A stretch of DNA of 64,000 nt. Source: Setoptus koraiensis (taxonomy: Eukaryota; Arthropoda). The notes below the pieces were generated by a model. The model made no database searches, was not told where the DNA came from, and saw only the letters and a list, made by a program, of their open reading frames with translations. Made by a program: the position numbers and the translations under genes. The stretch covers positions 18,848,001 to 18,912,000 of the forward strand of contig CM106585.1 in the NCBI GenBank assembly GCA_048013815.1. The letters run 5' to 3'. This document shows positions 37,083 through 50,379 of the stretch, in pieces. Each line of letters begins with the position of its first letter. The first letter of the stretch is position 1.

Positions 37083-37830
37083 TTTGTATTTTTTATTATT
37101 TTTTGGTATATGTTATGTATTGTTGGTGTTTGTATTTTATATTTTATTTAATTTGTGAGACTTGAGTAGGTGAGCATTCGCTGTGGAGTGGTATGGAAAT
37201 GAATGCGAGCTAACACGCCATTTTTATACTATACTAAATGTCAAATGATCATCAAGTACATCGCAAAAGTCAGACTTGTTCAGGCTTCGTGACGTAAAGC
37301 ATGGTGATGGCAATCTATTGCGTTGGGCGCACAATTGTAAAAATGTACTCTTTATTGTGGAGAGCGCACAGAACGTATCTTGCCAGGCACACATAAGAGA
37401 TGTGCCTGGAAAAATTACATATCAGTTGTGATCAATTAGCTCTAATCATCGACATCTGTGCACGATTCTTGTTTGCTCGTGCACATAATAACAAAGATTT
37501 CAACCACCTTGTACGCAGTAACTAAAGGATGTGAGCGTCTATAGGTGCTTCAAGTGCACACATTGTAAAGTGTTAGATGGTTTATTGTGAACAATGATAC
37601 ATTCTCCATTCAACAATGGTCTGCAAAAAAATAATGTGCATCATGCCCATGCTTGTATAGCGCCCTCTACAGTTGACACCAGTATAACTCGAATGCGGCG
37701 CACAAACAAGAGCGCCATCGGATAACAACAAGCGAGATTGATATTCAGGAGACATGACAAGCATTGCGTTGTTGCTAGGCCATTATTATTATTACTATTA
37801 TTCGAACAAACAAAAACTCGAGACAAATTG

Positions 37831-38469
37831 ATGGATCAAATGTTACAAAATCAAGACAACGACAGTGGGCGTATACTGGAGGCGTTCAAAAATAGCATAT
37901 TAGAAGCGGCAAAAAATATCAAGAGCAATGATAGGACGTTCAACACGTCCACATTGCCAGCCAGCAGAGATAAGATACGAGAGCTAATGAACAATTATGT
38001 AACGCTCAGCAATAAGCACACTGCGACCGAGGAGGCTTACAGGTCTCTATTAGATCTCGTCGAAATAGACGATAAAGAAACAGATGAAGACGACATAACT
38101 ACTGCCTTCAACGACCTGATTGAGAAAGCTCTAGAACAATACCAGACAACTGATGTACCAGAGCCCATAACAGCCATCAGTCAATTACTCTCAGTAGAGA
38201 ATGACGACATAGATGAGCTGGAAACCGACCAACCAAAAACGATACCCAAAGATCCTATTTCTAGGAAAGAGATAAATAGGGCTGTCAAAAACAAGAGATG
38301 CGGCCATGTCTACGATAAAGAAGGTATCGAGAGCCTATTCCAACAAAAAGAAACCAACAATAGAAGAGTGAGGTGCCCTCAGATAGGCTGTTCGAACTTG
38401 GATATGAAAAGGGATGAGATAGTGGATGACGAAGAGACTAATCGGCTCATTGAGGCTCTTCGGAATTAA
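37831..38469 (+). CDS. NSMCE2: NSMCE2/Nse2 (Mms21) SUMO E3 ligase of the SMC5/6 complex
   Basis: Nse2 docks on Smc5 and sumoylates repair and cohesion proteins. From ATG 37831 the product is 212 aa. The N-terminal half is helical and charged (Smc5-binding type); the C-terminal SP-RING is clear in RAVKNKRCGHVYDKEGI and RRVRCPQIGCS, giving the Cys-x-His and two later Cys zinc ligands of SP-RING proteins. The extra cysteine found in CPIT of vertebrate proteins is replaced here (DPIS), but that residue is not a zinc ligand in this family as I understand it. A longer frame upstream to 37738 has no ATG and starts with hydrophobic low-complexity sequence, so I prefer 37831. Convergent with Nipped-B, with 45 nt between stop codons. 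Confidence 0.9.
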   Translation: MDQMLQNQDNDSGRILEAFKNSILEAAKNIKSNDRTFNTSTLPASRDKIRELMNNYVTLSNKHTATEEAYRSLLDLVEIDDKETDEDDITTAFNDLIEKALEQYQTTDVPEPITAISQLLSVENDDIDELETDQPKTIPKDPISRKEINRAVKNKRCGHVYDKEGIESLFQQKETNNRRVRCPQIGCSNLDMKRDEIVDDEETNRLIEALRN

Positions 38470-38514
38470 GGCTTATTCCATTTTAATGGTATTTAATATT
38501 CTATTAAAAAAAAA

Positions 38515-41500
38515 TTATTTAGCCATCATCTGAGAGAATCTTTTATATTCCATTTTCAATGCCTGCCTATTAGGGGCAAATTGTTCCAATCGTTGTAACG
38601 AATCATCGTCTTCCACACCAAATATACTAGAGTATAACGATTTTAGGAATGGAGCCGATTCAAAGTGGACGGTGGTTGTTGGCAACTTGATCATTGCTTC
38701 AAATTGTCGTTCATCTATTGCTCTTCTGTGGGTAGGTTTGTCGGTAACTTTGGCCGTTTCGTTAGGAGTATAGTCCTCAAATTTTTGCTCTGTGATACAG
38801 TATAAATCGCGAACAACCTTTCTGCAGTGCATCAAAAGTAAACAACGCCTCAATGATGCAACTAAGTCTCGTACTTGAAGTATAGAGACAGGAAATTCAT
38901 TATCATCGTCGTTGTTTGATTGCGCATCCAAGGCCTCTATCAATGAGTGATCTAAGCCTTTCTGCTGTTGCAATTTTCTCTTCTTCATTTCTCTTTTTCT
39001 TTTCTTCAAGCGCTCCTGTTTTGCAAGCAATCTCTGCTGTCTTCTCTCCTCAGCACTTTCATCGTTATTTTCACCATCCGAAATATCTTCGTCGGTTGTT
39101 TCATCGTACAATTCATCTTCATTAACTACTATGTCGGTGTCATCCATATCATCTGCGTCATCTACTTCCTCAACCTCCGCATTAGATAATTGTAAAATAT
39201 CCCTAAACTGAGAGGATGTGTGAGATACAGAGATGGATAGAGTCATATCTATTTGGTGTAAGAGGTAGAATGGCTCATCTAGTAATGTAAAAGGTAAAAA
39301 CATGATGTTGTCACTGATGTATTGAAGAATATCACTTTCGCTGCAGGTGGATAATACATATCGACTTTCGTTGACGTCATTGTGAGAAAGCATATTGGGT
39401 GCTGAAGATAATGTAGTTAGATCGAAGTACCTTAACAATGCATTGATAAAGGCCCGCCTTTGTTGACGTGCTGTGGCGATGACAGAATAGAGAGTGGATA
39501 ATCTGGCATTTACATTGACAGCATCTTTTGATTGAGACGCTTGCTGATTGTTGTTGGAAGACGAAGGCGAATCATTATTGTTACTCTGCGACTTAGTTTC
39601 GTTCGATTCGGAGCGACAAAAACCTCTGTTATGCCTGTTGAGAATGAAAGACTCTAATATTCCTTGTTTGGATTTCATTCCAACGAAATTGTGATATTTG
39701 CGCTCGATCTCTTGAAGGACATGGTCAGCTCGAATTCGTATACTCAGATCATCATCTGTCGAAAGTGCTATAAGACTAGGAACAATTTGTAAGGGGTTTA
39801 TGTGTCCTCCGTTATGTACACTATGTATCAGATTAATAGCGGCCCTCCTTATTCTGATATCTGATGACAATGCACAACTCAGCATGTCTCTAAGATATAG
39901 CTGAATCACGGATGATTGAGTTGAATTAGCGTCTTCCTGCTTGGAAGATGTCATCTCCTTTAGATTTTCTCGGGACCAATCGATCGCTGATGCCGATTTT
40001 ATCTCTTGTGTGACCTCATCTTGTAGATAATTCCTGAGATTGCTTAAAACACAGATGCTGGGTTCAGCGTTGTCTGTTTCTTTGAGATCTACTGCTTGTT
40101 TCATAAAGTGTTTGTATAGCGCTTGGGTCTCAGCTCTTAACATGAGCTGGGGTGATCTCTCAAAAAGGAATCCTAGTCCATTGAGGGATTTGAGCAATAT
40201 GTTCGTATTTGGCTTTACATGATTGGTGGAGTATGGATTATTGCAGGTATTATCTATATTTGATTCAACGTAATAGACTAGAGTACTAAATAGTGCATCT
40301 CGTTCTCTGATATTGAAATGTTTTGCAATCAAACCACAGGTGTAAAGAGATCGAAGAAAATATGCTCTGTTTTGCTCCAACATGCCTGGATTCATTCGAC
40401 AGTTTCGAATAACAGTGAAGAATCTTTTGAATATATCGTTAGAAAGTTGATGATTTTGTGTGTGCTTGTATATCAGCTCTGACAAACATGAAACACTGAC
40501 AGGTATAACTGGCGCTTGGCCTCCGAGTATAAGCTTTGTGAGATCTCCCTCTATCGTTTTGAGCGTACTTGCACTAGGATTAGACATAGTAGGTAAAACT
40601 AATTCAATTATCTGAATAACCTTGATGAGTATCATGAGTTCTAGTTGAGATTTGGCTTCAATTGACAGGTATGATTGCAAAGTTTCGACATGATGCATCA
40701 ATAAGAGCGGTGATACTTTAGCAAATAACCACAGAGTAGTCATAGCAGCTAAACAATTAGCCCTAGTATTTGTGTCTTGTGAGCTCGTCGTTAACATATC
40801 CGATACTAGAACCGCTATTATCTGTGATGAAGATGCTAAAGTTTGTCGGACACTGATGAGTTCCGCTGACACAACTTCCCCGTTATCTCCAGTTTCGGCT
40901 ACATCGGTGCCTCTTCGCCTGGATGTCGCTGATTGATTGTTATCGCCTGATTGATTCGGTTTCACTTTTAAAAGACTAGTCAGAAGTTGGTGCAACCACT
41001 CAGTTCCAATACCTTCAGCCAAAACAGTAGCTACAACGTGGGTGATACACGTAACTTTGTTAACCACAGCTTCCTGGCTTTTCTCATCTTTGAACCACAT
41101 CGTAGTGAATGTTTCGGTGACAAGCCTTCTAATACCCTCGCCTTCATCATTGATTCTTTTGATCATTTTAGAGCAAATTTCCGGTACTCGTGAGTAGGAT
41201 GAATACTGTAAGCAAATCTCACGAAGAATCTTAATAACTCTTTTCCTCACAGATACTCCAGAATCCATTATTCTTTCGGTTATTATATCGTAGTAGCGAT
41301 CCACCAAGTTTTGCGATTGACTGTTCAGTATGAACCGACCAATGAGCTCAACAGTTGATTCTCTCACACTTGCAGACTGATCAAGCAGGGATAGCTTGAT
41401 TGCTTTTTGTAGATCATCACGGGCAAGTAGATTTGTGGCACAGTTTTGGGGAGCGTTATTTAGAACATGGGATAGAGACTTCATGGCACGAGATCTTATG

Positions 41501-44488
41501 TTGGTATTTGAAGTACTTGATAGGGCTGCAACAATATGAGAAAGCGCAGCATCAAGTAATTTTTGTGTTGTTGGTAGATTCATGTCCAGCATCTTGATTA
41601 TTAGTTCAGCCGTTCTTTCATCAATAGTTGTGTCGTCTTCACAAGTAGATTCAGGGGACAGTGGACCATCTAATTGATTCAACAAATCATCAGTCGTACT
41701 AAAATTGAGATCATCAGAATCGTTGCCACCTCTTTGTTTGGAAGAAACAGAAATTATACGAAAAAAGTCCCGAACCATCTGATATTGAATATCTCCACTA
41801 GTTGGTCCAGACGATGCCACAGTTTGTTGCTCTTCACCGTTATTTTGAAGTGAAGATTTTCCATAGCTTCGAACGGCATTACTATTTTGGCTGGCACTGT
41901 TACTTTCATCGTCATCAGATATCGTAGAATTGGCTTGTGTTGCAGGGTTTTGAGCTTCATATAAAGCCTTAGCGCGTCTCTCAAGCTCTTTCAACCACAC
42001 GGCACAAAATATATTACGTGTACATTTTGAAACACCTTTCTCCCTCTGACAGAAATTTAACAGTGCTAGCCAAACTTTTCGTTCGTCTTCGGGAGTGAAT
42101 ATGGTCTGGTCTCCGTTTTCCAAGTTGTCGTCAGTGTCATTAACTGCAGCGGTATCTTCGTCCGTGGCTTCTGAGTCTTCCTCAGTTTCACTATCTTCGA
42201 TAACTCGTTTCAATTTTCTCTTTATCTGCTTCTTTCGCTGTCTTCTTTTATTACTGCTCTTGCATGAGGGTCCCAAGGGTGTAGGCAACGATCCAAGATC
42301 AATAACCTTCAAAGATCTCATAACTTCATCCTTATACTGACTGAGTAGACTGTTTTCCTGGACTAAGCGCGCGCATATTGTTCCTAGATGTTCTAAACTG
42401 GCTAGCTTTAGTGTTTGGTTCGTAGGTAATGCGGCGCTCTTCTTTCCTTGGTGAGGAGTGATGTTTTGAATGAGGAGCTTGACCAAAACTTGAGTTAGCA
42501 ACTGCGAAGTACTCCACGTCGGTTTATGCAGAGTAGCCATAAGATCCTCGACGAAGTTGTCGAATAGAACCCTGTAGTCGCATTCATCTTTTTTATCTAC
42601 ACCACAACATCGTCGCAAGAATGATGATAGAAATGCAAATGACACGCGAATGGCGACATCATATTGAGATCTCAACATTTTATCATAACTCTGTATATCT
42701 TTGAGGTCTTCATTTTGTTGCGTTTGTGTGAGATTTAAACCAACTTTAGTCCTATCAGTAGCAGCTGATTTTTTGATGGTAAAAAGGGACTGAATAAGTT
42801 GCATGATTAATGCAGAAAATATAGAAATTGATTCTGTCGAGGACGAATGACTATTAGTTCCTATCTTATATTGTACTCTATTGCGTTTTGTTGTTGGTAG
42901 TCGGGCGATTGAATGGAGCAATTCCTCAAGTATAACAGTCTGGTGGGTCTTATATGAAGCAAATATAGCCGTGATCACATGTAGGGCATTGAGCTGTAAC
43001 TCGTTAGAAGATGATGAGTCCATCAAGAAGAAAGCCGTCAATGCTGCCCGTGATGTCGACAACACTAGGGTATCTGTCAATGTAGCTTCGCTTCTACAGG
43101 TTAATAATTCATTAACAAGAGCTAAAACTTCTGAACTCTTCGCATTGAGCTTCGTAAGAGACTGTTTATTGAAGAGGCATCTCCTCGTAGAATTGCTTTT
43201 ATCCTGATTATTACCCTTACTTATTTTCTTTGGCGATGAGCAGTGACCTCCTGTAGTAGTGTCTGTTATCATCAACAAAGCGGAGTTCACAAATGTAATT
43301 ATGGCTTCAACACATTCTTCTAAGTAGACTCGGCTAGACATGCTCCTGGATGTCATTATATTGAGAGCAATAACAGAGCAATCACAACAAATTTCGAATT
43401 TGAGCATCCGGGTGGCTTGAGCGTTGTTTTGGCCATTGTACTGATTGGAATCATCGTCTGAATCTTGAGAATCATTATTTCCGGTAATATTACCGTTGTC
43501 GTCTTGGATTTGACTGCTTTTCAGTACTGCACTTTGAACATCCAACTGAGATGTGAGAGCACTCAAAAGAGAGGTTAATTTGTTTATATTGACATTTTTC
43601 ATTTGATTGGACCGTTTCAGTTTGGCACTTATGGCAACCAGATGTGATAATTGCTTTGGAGTAAGATTGACGTATTTGATAGATCCATCACCAAAACCGT
43701 TTTTCATATGCTCATCGAATATATCATCAAGGAATCTTTCAAATTTCGGTAGCAATTTATCACTTGATCCGGAGGAATCTATAACCACCTTTGCAGTTGA
43801 TTTTTGGGTATCTTTGTGCACGTGCTTCTCTTTCTTGATTTTAGTTTTGAGCTTTTGTTGATGCTGAAGATGCGTATTATGTTTTTGCTGATGGTGAGTC
43901 TGGTTAGTAGCCTGGTGTTGCGACGAATGCGTAGTCTGTGGCTGCTGATGAGGTGGATAATGCTGGTGCGTTGGTTGCGGTTGAAATTGCTGATAGGGGG
44001 GCTGAATTTGTTGTGCTTGTGCTTGAAGTGGCTGATGAGTTATGTGAGGTGCCTGATTAAGATGAGTTTGGTGTATTTGTTGTTGCTGATGAGCTTGGTG
44101 TGCTGGGTACTGCGGATGCACCTGATGAGCTTGGTGTTGAGGGTGCGCTTGTTGTTGCTGGTGCTGTGAATGGGTTTGCTGAGGGTGACGTTGTGGATGC
44201 GTTTGCTGAGGTTGATGGTGCTGAGATGGATGGTGAACCTGGTTTTTAATGTGTGCTTGAGGGGTCTGGTGAGGATGCTGCTGCTGTGGCGTTGGTCGCA
44301 CTGGCGACTGTGTCTGATGCGCCTGCCTAACTTGATGGGGAATTGTATGCAAGGGTGTCACGGCTGTTTGTATTGGTGGTGTAGACGGCACTGGAGCTAC
44401 AGATGGTGGTACAGATATTAAAGGTGGTATTGATTGTGGTGGCGGTTTTTGCTCTAGATGTTGTTGTTGCTGTTGATGTTGTTGTTGC

Positions 44489-44522
<34 letters not shown>

Positions 44523-45111
44523 GCTGTTGTTGTTGCTGTTGTTGCAATTGTTGTTGTTGTTGTTGTAGGTGCTGTTGTTGTTGTTGCTGTTGCTGCTGTT
44601 GTTGCAAAGCTGCAGAGCTAACAATGTCCTGAAAAATCTGTTGGTGAGTGCCAGGTGTTGGGTGTATTGTGGGTGAAGGTTGTTGTTGTTGGTGTTGTAT
44701 AGGTGGTTGTTGATATGGAATGGGTGCCTGACATGGCACTGAAATTACATCCTGAAAAAGTTGATGATTATTTACAATAATTGACATCAATGGTGACGCT
44801 TGATGATATGGGCGAGCAGATGCTGAAGGGTAATTAGATGAAGTGGCAGCTTGAGTAGCTGGCTCAGCATCCTTGAATGTGAGATTGTCTAAATCATTAT
44901 GTAATCTGGCCAACTGTAATGCGGGTGCAATTACAGAAGCGACCTCGTGCAATTCGGCTGCTGTCTGTATAGGTAGATTGTTATTATCTATGAGGAGACA
45001 ATCATTGTCATTCTTATGTCGGGCTTGGGGCAATGGCAATTCATCCAGCAAGTCCACGAGACTATGTATAGTTGCCAAACCAACTCCATTCATGTTGAAT
45101 AAATGTTCCAT
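38515..45111 (-). CDS. Nipped-B: Nipped-B/NIPBL (Scc2) cohesin loader
   Basis: The Scc2 family loads cohesin on DNA and stimulates its ATPase; in animals it also sets enhancer-promoter contact. One uninterrupted frame of 2198 codons, very unusual since animal NIPBL genes have dozens of exons. The N-terminus has the short conserved LVDLLDELPLP motif near residue 20, followed by a long Gln/His/Pro-rich segment (about residues 110-420, including poly-Gln coded at 44455-44612). Acidic and lysine-rich linkers follow (KKQIKRKLKR near 955). The HEAT-repeat core is diagnostic: SASVRESTVELIGRFIL near residue 1245, SVRKRVIKILREICL and MIKRINDEGEGIRRLV. The Nipped-B C-terminal region includes RRAFINALLRYFD and the DITLSVS-like stretch. 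A nuclear protein. Drosophila Nipped-B has about 2100 aa, so it is full length. Confidence 0.96.
44455..44612. repeat. Poly-Gln coding CAG/CAA tract in Nipped-B
   Basis: GTTGTTGTTG on the plus strand, CAACAACAA as read in Nipped-B. Mixed CAA and CAG codons with few His and Leu interruptions. The plus-strand poly-Val frame over it is an artefact. Confidence 0.95.
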
Positions 45112-46922
45112 AAATGGCTGGATTTGGTAGCAAGTTAATAAAATTTATATAATCAATGTTGTTGTTGTTGTTACTGTTATTGTTCCAATGATTGCTGTTG
45201 TTGTTGCTGCTCTATTTTTGCTGCGGCCGTTGCTGTCCTGCCTTGTCCGTTCATATATAATTTTTAATATAGTTCTCCTAATCTGTATTGACAATAGGAA
45301 TAATTACAATAGTTACAATGGTAATATTATGTTTAGTAATAATAATGGTATAATAATAATAATGATAATAATAATAGTTGCGTAATATTATAATAAAATC
45401 ATAGTAGCAGTATAGTTTTGATAACGGTTCCTTCTCTGCAGACCAAGTTAACACTCACTCCTGTGCATATACAATATCAGCCAAAATATAAATTCTATCA
45501 GATCAGAAGAGAGCGATAGACGAGAACGATGAAGATAGGAGATAGCCTCTGTGTCTGCTGTCGTCGACATTCGCCCGTGTGCGTTCCCCCATGCACAAAC
45601 TCAAAACAGGCTCTAAGTTCTTTATTCTTTTCCCCTATTCGTCTCCACAAGAATTTAAGTCTGCACATAAGGCGACTTGTGTGCGTATGTGTGCATGTGT
45701 GTGTAACCTCTCCCTCTATCGCGCTCCCTCTCTCTCTCTCGCTCTTTCTCGTTCGCTCAATTCAGCTTGCATTCACTCTTGAGCGCAGGGTGAGTTAATC
45801 GCAATGTCTCTTATACACACTGTAATACTACAGTGCAGCACTACAGTGTACTAGTCTCACTTTGTGAGTCCTGCTATGCTGTGGTGCCAGATCAAATTGG
45901 CAAATCCTACACAAGTATTCATTTTGGAACAGTGAAACACCATTAGCTCAGAAGCGCACACAGAAATACTTGTGAAGCAGTCCTGCAGGAAGCATCCATG
46001 GCGCTGGTGACTCATAAAATAGCGGTACGATATCACAATAAGCGCCCCCTTCATGAAGCTTTCGCAAGTGCACAATATGCAACTATCTTTGTTGAGCACA
46101 CGAAAAGCGGGGCTAAAGGTACAAAATGTGCATGGCATGTATAAATAACGCTTACATCATGGCAGGGTATCGTCGTTGTTATTTCAGGCACATAAGTATT
46201 TAAGTGCACACTTTCCACCATTGTGCAGCACAGTGAAATCTCATGACTGTAATTTTGTATGATGCACCCCCTGATTCCTTGGCTCTGTTGACTATGTTAC
46301 AGATCGTTGTCGAGTGAACACATACAGTTTTCAAATGCATTGGGTGCTCACTAAATGTTGTTGCCCTCCTGTTGAACACGCTATCTCTCTATGATTCAAT
46401 AGTTAGATATGCTGCCATAGAGGACTTTTATACTGCATTTGATATTAGCACTTCATGTAAACATTACCAAAATACCCTCGCGCCTACTCATTCGAATACC
46501 CTTGTATATTGTGTAATGCGCTGGCACATCAGATCGTTGCGTAAGTCGCACGACGTTACTGCATGAATTGCGTTGAGGCGTGTCTCGGACCCGCTCAAAG
46601 AGAAACGAACCGCCCCTTCGTAGAAATTCGGAACTTTGCGGGTTGTACCGTCCCATGAATCTGTGCATGTGCTGCTAAACGGTGCGACTGATGTCGGCTA
46701 GGAGCACAAATCTGCAGGCAGACAAGGAAACCTCGTGGTTTTCGCAAGAATCGCTATCCATCAAGATGTACTTTGGATTGTGTCAATAAAATTCACAATT
46801 TTCTAACATATCCGATAGTATTTACCTGGCTAAAATAGGCACCCGTCAATCATTGTCCGAGACATCCAAAGACGAACTACTGTGCCTAAACTTGAACGCT
46901 TACTTATCAAGCCGGATTCACC
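45112..46922. other. Intergenic, Nipped-B to FAM136A (divergent)
   Basis: No supported gene; several open frames on both strands lack any domain. The part next to Nipped-B is rich in GTTGTTG, TAATAATAA and CT tracts. It must contain the promoters of both neighbours. The word ACTACAGTG occurs twice near 45828-45849. Confidence 0.5.
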
Positions 46923-47318
46923 ATGTCAGAGGACCTAGGTCAGAAGATTCAGGATATGTTTCAGAGCATATATGAGGCCGCGGACAGAAAGCACATGAGA
47001 CAACTGAAGAGGGACATGTTCAAGTGTGGTCACGACTGTCTTGATGATAAAAATTCCGTGCGACAAGCCGAAGCATGTATTGAGGACTGTGGTAGACCGA
47101 TGCATAAAGCTATGAACAATATTCAAAACGAGATCAATATATTTCAAGGACGCGTGGATAGGTGTTTGATGGATTGTCAAGATTCCGCTCGATCAATAAA
47201 ACAAGAATCCAAAGCCAAACTTGCCTTTGAAGCATGCGCTGAACAGTGTGTTAAAAAATTTATACCTCTTGTACCAGAAGTCATTAAACAAATCAATGAA
47301 GCCGTGACAAAAAATTGA
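46923..47318 (+). CDS. FAM136A: FAM136A-like mitochondrial protein with four CX3C motifs
   Basis: FAM136A is a small helical protein of the mitochondrial intermembrane space whose exact task is unsettled. 131 aa, single exon, close to the family length of about 138. Four CX3C motifs are seen in order: CGHDC, CIEDC, CLMDC and CAEQC, the pattern of Mia40-oxidised proteins. No N-terminal presequence, as expected for that import route. The start ATG follows ATTCACC, a good animal context. AATAAA lies 63 nt after the stop. Confidence 0.93.
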   Translation: MSEDLGQKIQDMFQSIYEAADRKHMRQLKRDMFKCGHDCLDDKNSVRQAEACIEDCGRPMHKAMNNIQNEINIFQGRVDRCLMDCQDSARSIKQESKAKLAFEACAEQCVKKFIPLVPEVIKQINEAVTKN

Positions 47319-47380
47319 TTTTTGTCAATTTACAATTTATCATTATGTTCCCTAGATTAGAGCAGTCATTAGAGCTATAA

Positions 47381-47386
47381 AATAAA
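47381..47386 (+). terminator. Poly(A) signal of FAM136A
   Basis: AATAAA 63 nt past the stop codon, followed by T-rich sequence. Confidence 0.6.
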
Positions 47387-47706
47387 GTAATTTATATACT
47401 AGTACAAATAGTATTCTAACCCGTCTCAACTTGTATCGAAGCGCAAGTTCCCATGTTGTCTGCACGTGGTCTTCGTAAACATACGGTTCAATGCTCCAAC
47501 ATGTGTTGAGATGATCCTCATGCGCAAGCTTTTTATCCTCCATTGGCAATTGTGAGCCTCCCTCCTAATATACCACATCACACTCAACGCTCTCTCAAAT
47601 CAGGAATATAGAAATCAACACAGTCCACGGAATTACAATCACAGATTTTCTGAAAATTCTCAACATACAGCTCTTAATTTATTGATAAATATACAGAGCG
47701 TCCGCC

Positions 47707-48411
47707 ATGATGTTGAGTAGATATTACCATATTTTTGGCATAAAGTGGGTTTCCAAATGTCCTTTGGAAATCTCAAGGAGTCGAACCCTGATCAACAAAA
47801 TCACAAAGGCCTCTGCATACAATGAAAGCGGCGCGTATGACGGTGATGGCAAAACGGTAGCCACTATTCTTCAAAACGACTACGGGAATGATATAAACTT
47901 AATAAGAGGATACAGCCCAGTGGGGTTTAGGTTATCGAATAGAGCTTTTGCTTATGGATCGATCATTATGTTTCCTACAAGTTCTTTAGCCTGGAATGTC
48001 GCTCGTTCTACAGATATAAATATGGAGTCTCTCATACTGTTTGATTTGATTCTACCCAAAATTAAAATGTTAATAATCGGGTATGGTGACCTTGGTGATA
48101 AATACGATGCTTCTATACCGATGTTGCTCAAGAAAAAGGGGATTAATTGTGAAATATTACCAACATGTCATGCAGCAACAACTTACAACTACTTGGCTAC
48201 CGACGGAGTACACGTCGCTGGTGCATTTATACCCCCGCAAAAAGTGGAAAGAAGACCCCAGGACGGCTTGCACCACCATATTGATTTTATGGATAATAAG
48301 AAGCGGTTGGACATAGACAAGAAAAAAGAATATCCCACAACTGAACTCAAGAAGTACGTGCTATCGACATGGAAAAAAATGTCGCCCAAAGACGCACCGG
48401 ATAAAATTTAG
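47707..48411 (+). CDS. NDUFAF3: NDUFAF3 complex I assembly factor
   Basis: NDUFAF3 works with NDUFAF4 in early assembly of the Q module of mitochondrial complex I. 234 aa, single exon. The N-terminus is basic and hydrophobic (RYYHIFGIKW..RSRTLINK), suiting a mitochondrial presequence. The Mth938-type domain is clear: IRGYSPVGFRL, SSLAWNVARSTDI, MLIIGYGD, ATTYNYLATDGVHVAGAFIPPQ. The last 50 residues, lysine-rich (KKRLDIDKKKEY), extend beyond the human protein (184 aa). Two adjacent ATG codons at 47707 and 47710 could both start it. Convergent with WDR5. Confidence 0.92.
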   Translation: MMLSRYYHIFGIKWVSKCPLEISRSRTLINKITKASAYNESGAYDGDGKTVATILQNDYGNDINLIRGYSPVGFRLSNRAFAYGSIIMFPTSSLAWNVARSTDINMESLILFDLILPKIKMLIIGYGDLGDKYDASIPMLLKKKGINCEILPTCHAATTYNYLATDGVHVAGAFIPPQKVERRPQDGLHHHIDFMDNKKRLDIDKKKEYPTTELKKYVLSTWKKMSPKDAPDKI

Positions 48412-48440
48412 TATTGAGCATAGCAAATTAGAGAAATATA

Positions 48441-48446
48441 TTTATT
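48441..48446 (-). terminator. Poly(A) signal of WDR5
   Basis: TTTATT on plus, AATAAA on minus, about 100 nt past the WDR5 stop; it lies only 30 nt beyond the NDUFAF3 stop, so the two 3' ends overlap or abut. A second copy at 48537-48542 is nearer the stop. Confidence 0.5.
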
Positions 48447-48548
48447 ACAATACAACACGCCTTTTCTATGTACAGTATTTCATTTTTGATCAAATGAATA
48501 ATCATCATTTTCAGAGCATTCAAGCAATATACATATTTATTATTTGTT

Positions 48549-50379
<1,831 letters not shown>

